A DNA stretch of 37,919 nucleotides from Bordetella parapertussis (GTDB lineage: Bacteria; Pseudomonadota; Gammaproteobacteria; Burkholderiales; Burkholderiaceae_D). The stretch is taken from contig CAMCXB010000019.1 of the NCBI GenBank assembly GCA_945883145.1, forward strand, positions 1 through 37,919, written 5' to 3'. The notes beneath the pieces are model-generated. The model searched no databases. It had not been told where the DNA came from and was given only the letters and a program-made list of their open reading frames with translations. Positions within the stretch are counted from its first letter, which is position 1; the number at the start of each line of letters is the position of its first letter. Positions 33,452-37,919 of the stretch are shown one piece after another. The translations under genes and the position numbers were made by a program.

Positions 33452-34987
33452 TTAGATGGTTTTCACCGGTATCTTACTGACGCTAGAGGCGATACGTGCT
33501 TTCCAGTCTTCTGGTCCAGTGTTGTGCACTGAAATACCATTCGCATCCACCGCAACCGTTACTGGCATATCGGTGACATCGAATTCATAAATCGCTTCCA
33601 TACCTAAGTCAGCAAAGCCTACAACCTTTGCACTCTTAATCGCTTTCGATACTAAATAAGCTGCTCCACCGACGGCCATTAAATAAGCAGAGCGATGATT
33701 TTTAATCGACTCAATCGCAATCGGTCCACGTTCAGCTTTACCGACCATGGCGATTAAACCGGTTTTCTCTAACATCATGTCAGTGAATTTATCCATACGT
33801 GTTGCAGTTGTTGGACCAGCAGGGCCAACCACTTCATCACGTACTGGATCAACCGGTCCAACGTAATAAATCACACGGTTGGTAAAAGCTACTGGCAAGC
33901 TTTCACCTTTTGCGAGCATGTCTTGTATGCGCTTATGTGCTGCATCACGACCTGTGAGCATCTTGCCGTTTAAGAGTAAGGTTTGACCAGGCTTCCAAGA
34001 TGCGACTTCTTCACGTGTGAGATGATTTAAATCGATACGTTTCGATTTTTCCGTATCAGGCATCCAACGTACATCCGGCCATTCTGATAAAGCAGGTGGA
34101 TCGATATAAGCAGGGCCCGATCCATCTAAAACAAAATGTGCGTGACGAGTTGCTGCGCAATTCGGAATCATGGCTACCGGTTTAGAAGCAGCATGGGTGG
34201 GGTACATATTGATCTTCACATCTAAGACCGTAGTCAAGCCACCTAAACCTTGCGCACCTATGCCTAGTGCATTCACCTTTTGATACAACTCGATACGTAG
34301 TTCTTCGGTTTTATTTTGTGGACCGCGAGCGATCAATTCAGTCATGTCGATATCTTCCATCAATGACTGTTTTGCCATCAGCATAGCGCGCTCTGCAGTT
34401 CCACCTATACCTATGCCTAACATACCAGGTGGGCACCAACCTGCACCCATAGTAGGAACTGTTTTTAAAACCCAATCAACCACAGAGTCAGAAGGATTAA
34501 GCATGATGAATTTTGATTTATTTTCAGAGCCACCACCTTTAGCTGCGACTTGTATATCGACAGTATTACCAGGCACCAGCTCCATATGTACTACTGCAGG
34601 TGTGTTGTCCTTGGTATTTTTTCTTTCAAACAGTGGGTCAGCAACAATCGATGCACGCAGCTTATTATCAGGATCATTGTAAGCTTGACGAACGCCTTCA
34701 TTAATTGCATCCGTAATCGAACCCCTAAAACCTTCAAAGCGTACATCCATACCAATTTTTAAAAACACATTCACTATGCCTGTGTCCTGACAAATTGGAC
34801 GCTTACCTTCAGCGCACATACGCGAGTTAGTAAGAATTTGTGCGATCGCATCTTTAGCCGCAGGGCTTTGTTCTAATTCATAAGCACGTGCTAGGTGGCG
34901 TATGTAATCAAGTGGATGGTAATAACTGATGTATTGAAGTGCGGCTGCGATTGATTCGATTAACTCGTTTTGTTTAATAATAGTCAT
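33452..34987 (-). CDS. fumA: Fumarate hydratase, class I (4Fe-4S)
   Basis: Interconverts fumarate and malate in the citric acid cycle with an oxygen-sensitive 4Fe-4S cluster. The 511 residues cover both the N-terminal (alpha) and C-terminal (beta) fumarase domains fused in one chain. Candidate cluster ligands are Cys66 in P-I-C-Q-D-T-G, the cysteine in G-W-C-P-P-G and that in P-N-C-A-A-T-R. It is unrelated to class II FumC. L-tartrate dehydratase is a relative, but those are usually two subunits. It is 52 bases after the yqhA-like gene and 7 before murI, forming a minus-strand run of three. The iron-sulfur dependence makes it sensitive to oxidative stress. Symbol is by class, not orthology to one of the E. 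coli paralogues. Confidence 0.92.
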   Translation of the reverse strand: MTIIKQNELIESIAAALQYISYYHPLDYIRHLARAYELEQSPAAKDAIAQILTNSRMCAEGKRPICQDTGIVNVFLKIGMDVRFEGFRGSITDAINEGVRQAYNDPDNKLRASIVADPLFERKNTKDNTPAVVHMELVPGNTVDIQVAAKGGGSENKSKFIMLNPSDSVVDWVLKTVPTMGAGWCPPGMLGIGIGGTAERAMLMAKQSLMEDIDMTELIARGPQNKTEELRIELYQKVNALGIGAQGLGGLTTVLDVKINMYPTHAASKPVAMIPNCAATRHAHFVLDGSGPAYIDPPALSEWPDVRWMPDTEKSKRIDLNHLTREEVASWKPGQTLLLNGKMLTGRDAAHKRIQDMLAKGESLPVAFTNRVIYYVGPVDPVRDEVVGPAGPTTATRMDKFTDMMLEKTGLIAMVGKAERGPIAIESIKNHRSAYLMAVGGAAYLVSKAIKSAKVVGFADLGMEAIYEFDVTDMPVTVAVDANGISVHNTGPEDWKARIASSVSKIPVKTI

Positions 34988-35039
34988 AAAATGAAGATCA
35001 TGCAGTAATCAAAAAAGGTGGAGCTTGCAGAAGAAACGT

Positions 35040-35645
35040 TTACTTACTGTGCTGTGTGCTTGCCACAATTTTTTCTGTGTAAGCGATAGCAAGTGCTGAG
35101 ATCAGAAAAACCATATGAATACCACTTTGTGCTATCAGTGTTTTTGCATCATAAGCATGTGCATTGATAAAGGTTTTGAGTAAGTGAATTGAAGAGATGC
35201 CTATGATGGCAGTACCTAGTTTTACTTTGAGAACTGAAGCATTCACATGCGATAACCATTCTGGTTGATCTGGATGCTGTTCGAGATGCATACGTGAAAT
35301 GAAGGTTTCATAACCACCTACAATCACCATAATCAATAGATTGGAAATCATCACGACATCAATCAACCCTAAGACGACGAGAATAATAATCGTTTCACTG
35401 AGTTTTTCAGGTGCATCCATGCCAGGCACGGCAACGGAATTTAAAATGTGATGCAGAGCGTTGCTGTTACCAAAAGCTGCAGCAATCAGCTCACTGAGCT
35501 CAATCCAGAAATGAATAACAAAAATAATTTGCGCCAGAATCAGACCTAGATACAGTGGCAACTGCAGCCAGCGTGTCATGAATATAAAATTTGCAATAGC
35601 AGATATTTTTTTGGGCTTGTTAACTTGAGAATTTTCTTTATCCAT
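35040..35645 (-). CDS. YqhA/UPF0114-family inner-membrane protein
   Basis: 201 residues with a polar N-terminus and about four hydrophobic segments: near 27-48 (L-Q-L-P-L-Y-L-G-L-I-L-A), 83-110 (I-I-I-L-V-V-L-G-L-I-D-V-V-M-I), 143-160 and 170-190. The segments R-W-L-Q-L-P-L-Y-L-G, D-V-V-M-I-S-N-L-L and G-Y-E-T-F-I-S are characteristic of UPF0114 (E. coli YqhA). Function is not known. It is the first gene of the run with fumarase and murI and diverges from acs across ~175 bases. A shared role with fumarase is not implied by the order alone. Confidence 0.87.
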   Translation of the reverse strand: MDKENSQVNKPKKISAIANFIFMTRWLQLPLYLGLILAQIIFVIHFWIELSELIAAAFGNSNALHHILNSVAVPGMDAPEKLSETIIILVVLGLIDVVMISNLLIMVIVGGYETFISRMHLEQHPDQPEWLSHVNASVLKVKLGTAIIGISSIHLLKTFINAHAYDAKTLIAQSGIHMVFLISALAIAYTEKIVASTQHSK

Positions 35646-35750
35646 GATGTCAGTCTGGCTTTGTAGCGTTAAAAAATGCAGAATACATTTTACACGCGGG
35701 GTAAGGGGAAATAAGCATTCGCAGTCGAAATGTTATCAGATTAACACTTT

Positions 35751-35791
35751 GTGTAAGCCCTGAGTAAGTGTAAGCGCCTATCGTGAGCGCC
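35751..35791. promoter_or_regulatory. Direct repeats in the acs control region
   Basis: GTGTAAGC is found at 35751-35758 and 35768-35775 (17 bases apart), and AGCGCC at 35773-35778 and 35786-35791 (13 apart), all within 70 bases of the acs start. They may be activator sites. No convincing sigma-70 promoter is visible here. Confidence 0.25.
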
Positions 35792-35819
35792 AATAAATAA
35801 ATATAACGTAGGAGACAAT

Positions 35820-37802
35820 ATGTCAGAGATCGAATCCCTGATGCATGAGCATCGTATTTTTACGCCACCGGCGGATTTCTCCAAAACAGCTGCAATCCCC
35901 AGCATGGAGGCCTACAACGCATTATGTGCTGAAGCTGAGCGTGACTATGACGGCTTCTGGGGCAGATTGGCACGAGAAAACCTAGATTGGCATAAGCCCT
36001 TTACTAAGTCGCTCGATGAATCCCATGCGCCATTTTATAAATGGTTTGAAGATGGTCAGCTCAATGTTTCCTATAACTGCTTAGATCGTAATCTCACCAA
36101 TGGTAATGCAGAGAAGATCGCGATTATTTTTGAAGCAGATGATGGCAAGGTTACCAAACTCACCTATCGTGAGTTGCATCAAAAAGTTTGTAAGCTTGCC
36201 AACGGTCTTAAATCATTAGGCATTAAAAAAGGTGATCGCGTCGTCATTTACATGCCTATGACCATAGAAGGTGTAGTAGCGATGCAAGCCTGTGCACGGA
36301 TTGGTGCAACACACTCAGTTGTGTTCGGCGGCTTTTCAGCAAAATCACTACAAGAACGCATTATCGATGCAGGTGCGGTTGCTTTAATCACAGCCGATGA
36401 ACAAATGCGTGGTGGTAAACAATTGCCATTGAAAGCCATCGCCGATGAAGCACTGGCTTTAGGTGGTTGCGATGCAGTGAAGAACGTCATCGTTTATCAG
36501 CGTACCAAAGGCAATGTCAATTTTGTAGCAGGACGCGATCTCTGGCTACATGAATTGATGGATAAGCAATCCGATGTGTGCGAACCAGAATGGGTGAGTG
36601 CTGAACATCCTTTATTCATTCTCTATACATCCGGATCAACTGGCACACCTAAAGGTGTGCAGCATTCATCAGGTGGCTATTTGTTGTGGGCTGCATTAAC
36701 GATGAAGTGGACCTTTGATATCAAACCGACTGATGTGTTCTGGTGTACTGCGGATATAGGTTGGGTAACTGGTCATACCTACATCGCATACGGTCCACTC
36801 GCAGTCGGTGCAACACAAATCGTGTTTGAAGGTGTGCCCACCTTCCCGAATGCAGGTCGTTTCTGGGACATGATTGCACGTCACAAGACATCTATTTTTT
36901 ATACAGCACCAACAGCAATTCGTTCACTGATTAAAGCTGCTGATGCAGATGAAAAAATTCATCCTTCAAAATATGATTTATCTTCATTGCGCTTACTAGG
37001 TTCAGTGGGTGAACCTATTAATCCCGAAGCGTGGATGTGGTATTACAAAAATATCGGACGTGAGAAATGTCCTATCGTTGACACCTTCTGGCAAACAGAA
37101 ACAGGTGGACATATGATCACACCATTGCCAGGTGCAACACCACTCGTGCCAGGATCATGCACATTGCCACTGCCAGGCATCATGACTGCGATTGTGGATG
37201 AAGCAGGACATGACATGCCAAATGGTCATGGAGGAATTTTGGTAGTAAAACGTCCATGGCCTTCCATGATTCGTACTATTTGGAATGACCCAGAACGCTT
37301 TAAGAAGAGCTACTTCCCTGAAGAATTGGGTGGCACGCTTTATCTTGCAGGTGACGGAGCGATACGCAATAAAGACAATGCTTACTTCACCATCACAGGT
37401 CGTATTGATGATGTCTTGAATGTATCTGGACATCGCATGGGCACCATGGAAATTGAATCAGCCTTAGTTGCTAATCCTATCGTTGCTGAAGCAGCAGTCG
37501 TAGGTAAACCAGATGCAACAACAGGTGAATCAATTTGTGCGTTCGTTGTTTTAAAACGTGCGCGACCAACTGGTGATGAAGCAAAACAAATCGCAAAAGA
37601 ATTGCGTGATTGGGTAGGTAAAGAAATTGGACCTATCGCTAAGCCTAAAGAAATTCGCTTTGGTGATAATTTACCTAAAACACGCTCTGGAAAAATTATG
37701 CGTAGATTGCTACGTGTATTAGCCAAAGGCGAAGAAATCACGCAGGATATTTCTACATTAGAGAACCCAGCAATACTTGAGCAACTAAAAGAAGCTCAAT
37801 AA
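35820..37802 (+). CDS. acs: Acetyl-CoA synthetase (AMP-forming)
   Basis: Activates acetate through acetyl-AMP to acetyl-CoA, the high-affinity acetate scavenging route. The 660-residue protein, of normal length, shows the ANL-superfamily motifs: L-Y-T-S-G-S-T-G-T-P-K-G-V (P-loop-like A3), D-T-F-W-Q-T-E-T-G-G-H (A5), Y-L-A-G-D-G-A (A7) and G-R-I-D-D-V-L-N-V-S-G-H-R (A8). Near the C-terminus T-R-S-G-K-I-M-R-R holds Lys625, equivalent to the lysine (Salmonella K609) whose acetylation switches the enzyme off. AGGAG (35810-35814) precedes ATG 35820 by five bases. It is followed directly by the tRNA-Ser promoter with no separate terminator. Confidence 0.97.
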   Translation: MSEIESLMHEHRIFTPPADFSKTAAIPSMEAYNALCAEAERDYDGFWGRLARENLDWHKPFTKSLDESHAPFYKWFEDGQLNVSYNCLDRNLTNGNAEKIAIIFEADDGKVTKLTYRELHQKVCKLANGLKSLGIKKGDRVVIYMPMTIEGVVAMQACARIGATHSVVFGGFSAKSLQERIIDAGAVALITADEQMRGGKQLPLKAIADEALALGGCDAVKNVIVYQRTKGNVNFVAGRDLWLHELMDKQSDVCEPEWVSAEHPLFILYTSGSTGTPKGVQHSSGGYLLWAALTMKWTFDIKPTDVFWCTADIGWVTGHTYIAYGPLAVGATQIVFEGVPTFPNAGRFWDMIARHKTSIFYTAPTAIRSLIKAADADEKIHPSKYDLSSLRLLGSVGEPINPEAWMWYYKNIGREKCPIVDTFWQTETGGHMITPLPGATPLVPGSCTLPLPGIMTAIVDEAGHDMPNGHGGILVVKRPWPSMIRTIWNDPERFKKSYFPEELGGTLYLAGDGAIRNKDNAYFTITGRIDDVLNVSGHRMGTMEIESALVANPIVAEAAVVGKPDATTGESICAFVVLKRARPTGDEAKQIAKELRDWVGKEIGPIAKPKEIRFGDNLPKTRSGKIMRRLLRVLAKGEEITQDISTLENPAILEQLKEAQ

Positions 37803-37811
37803 GTGCAGGTT

Positions 37812-37826
37812 TGCTATAATCCGCGG
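37812..37826 (+). promoter_or_regulatory. Extended -10 promoter of tRNA-Ser with GC-rich discriminator
   Basis: TGCTATAAT (37812-37820) is an extended -10, followed at once by CCGCGG. GC-rich discriminators are typical of stringently controlled stable-RNA promoters. A GGCTTG/CAAGCC hairpin (37825-37830 with 37841-37846) then lies in the tRNA 5' leader. Confidence 0.55.
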
Positions 37827-37852
37827 CTTGGTTAAAAAAACAAGCCAAATAC

Positions 37853-37919
37853 GGAGAGATGGATGAGTGGTTTAAGTCGCACGCCTGGAAAGCGTGTGTA
37901 GGTTCATAGCCTACCGCGG
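37853..37919 (+). tRNA. tRNA-Ser (GGA), cut by window edge
   Basis: Starts GGAGAGA and has a D arm, an anticodon stem with GGA at 37887-37889, and the beginning of the long variable arm (GTGTAGGTTCATAGCCTACC) typical of serine tRNAs. The T arm and acceptor 3' half lie beyond 37919. Confidence 0.92.

Overview
The window reads as chromosomal DNA of a betaproteobacterium, most likely order Burkholderiales. This is judged from protein similarity and gene order: scpB-rluB-rimP-nusA-infB-rbfA-truB-typA, the aat-bpt-pyrD run, a Tas-type aldo/keto reductase, and an omega-amino acid:pyruvate aminotransferase close to the pseudomonad/burkholderial type. The DNA is visibly AT-leaning for that order. I cannot name a genus. 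I see no prophage, insertion sequence, CRISPR array, toxin-antitoxin pair or recognisable defence locus; nearly all of it is core genome.

Layout. 1-239: 3' end of a tartrate/D-malate-type dehydrogenase. 447-1565: PBP7-like endopeptidase, followed by a perfect bidirectional terminator and a three-copy REP-like palindrome array. 1786-4895: an IclR regulator divergent from a lutAB-like iron-sulfur lactate-oxidation pair without lutC. 5021-8737 (minus): aat, bpt, pyrD and a tas-like reductase, probably one operon. 8916-10118: an ammonium transporter. 10188-10967: a Nudix hydrolase divergent from an initiator tRNA. 11401-22366: a long plus-strand information-processing block (chromosome segregation, rRNA modification, transcription and translation factors), with a promoter plus terminator-like attenuator before rimP and a separate promoter before typA. 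22507-24909: an aminotransferase divergent from dusA. 25186-27776: a membrane-protein neighbourhood with a yqjD/yqjE/yqjK-like stress cluster and an orphan small ORF. 28059-29273: an orphan branched-chain-type periplasmic binding protein. 29636-32311: a Cache-PAS-GGDEF-EAL receptor. 32417-35645 (minus): tRNA-His, murI, class I fumarase and a YqhA-family membrane protein. 35820-37802: acetyl-CoA synthetase, followed by a tRNA-Ser cut by the window edge.

How the genes fit together. NusA, IF2, RbfA, RimP, TruB, RluB, TypA, DusA and the tRNAs form a ribosome/translation core. LutAB, fumarase, acetyl-CoA synthetase, the dehydrogenase and the aminotransferase suggest growth on small organic acids and amino acids. 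Aat and Bpt both feed the N-degron pathway. The best leads beyond routine annotation are the REP-like family with compensatory stem changes, the rimP leader/attenuator, the candidate sigma-54/NtrC region before amtB, the Yqj-like membrane cluster with unassigned neighbours, and the dual-domain c-di-GMP protein lacking its inhibitory-site arginine. I did not find a convincing wholly new system.
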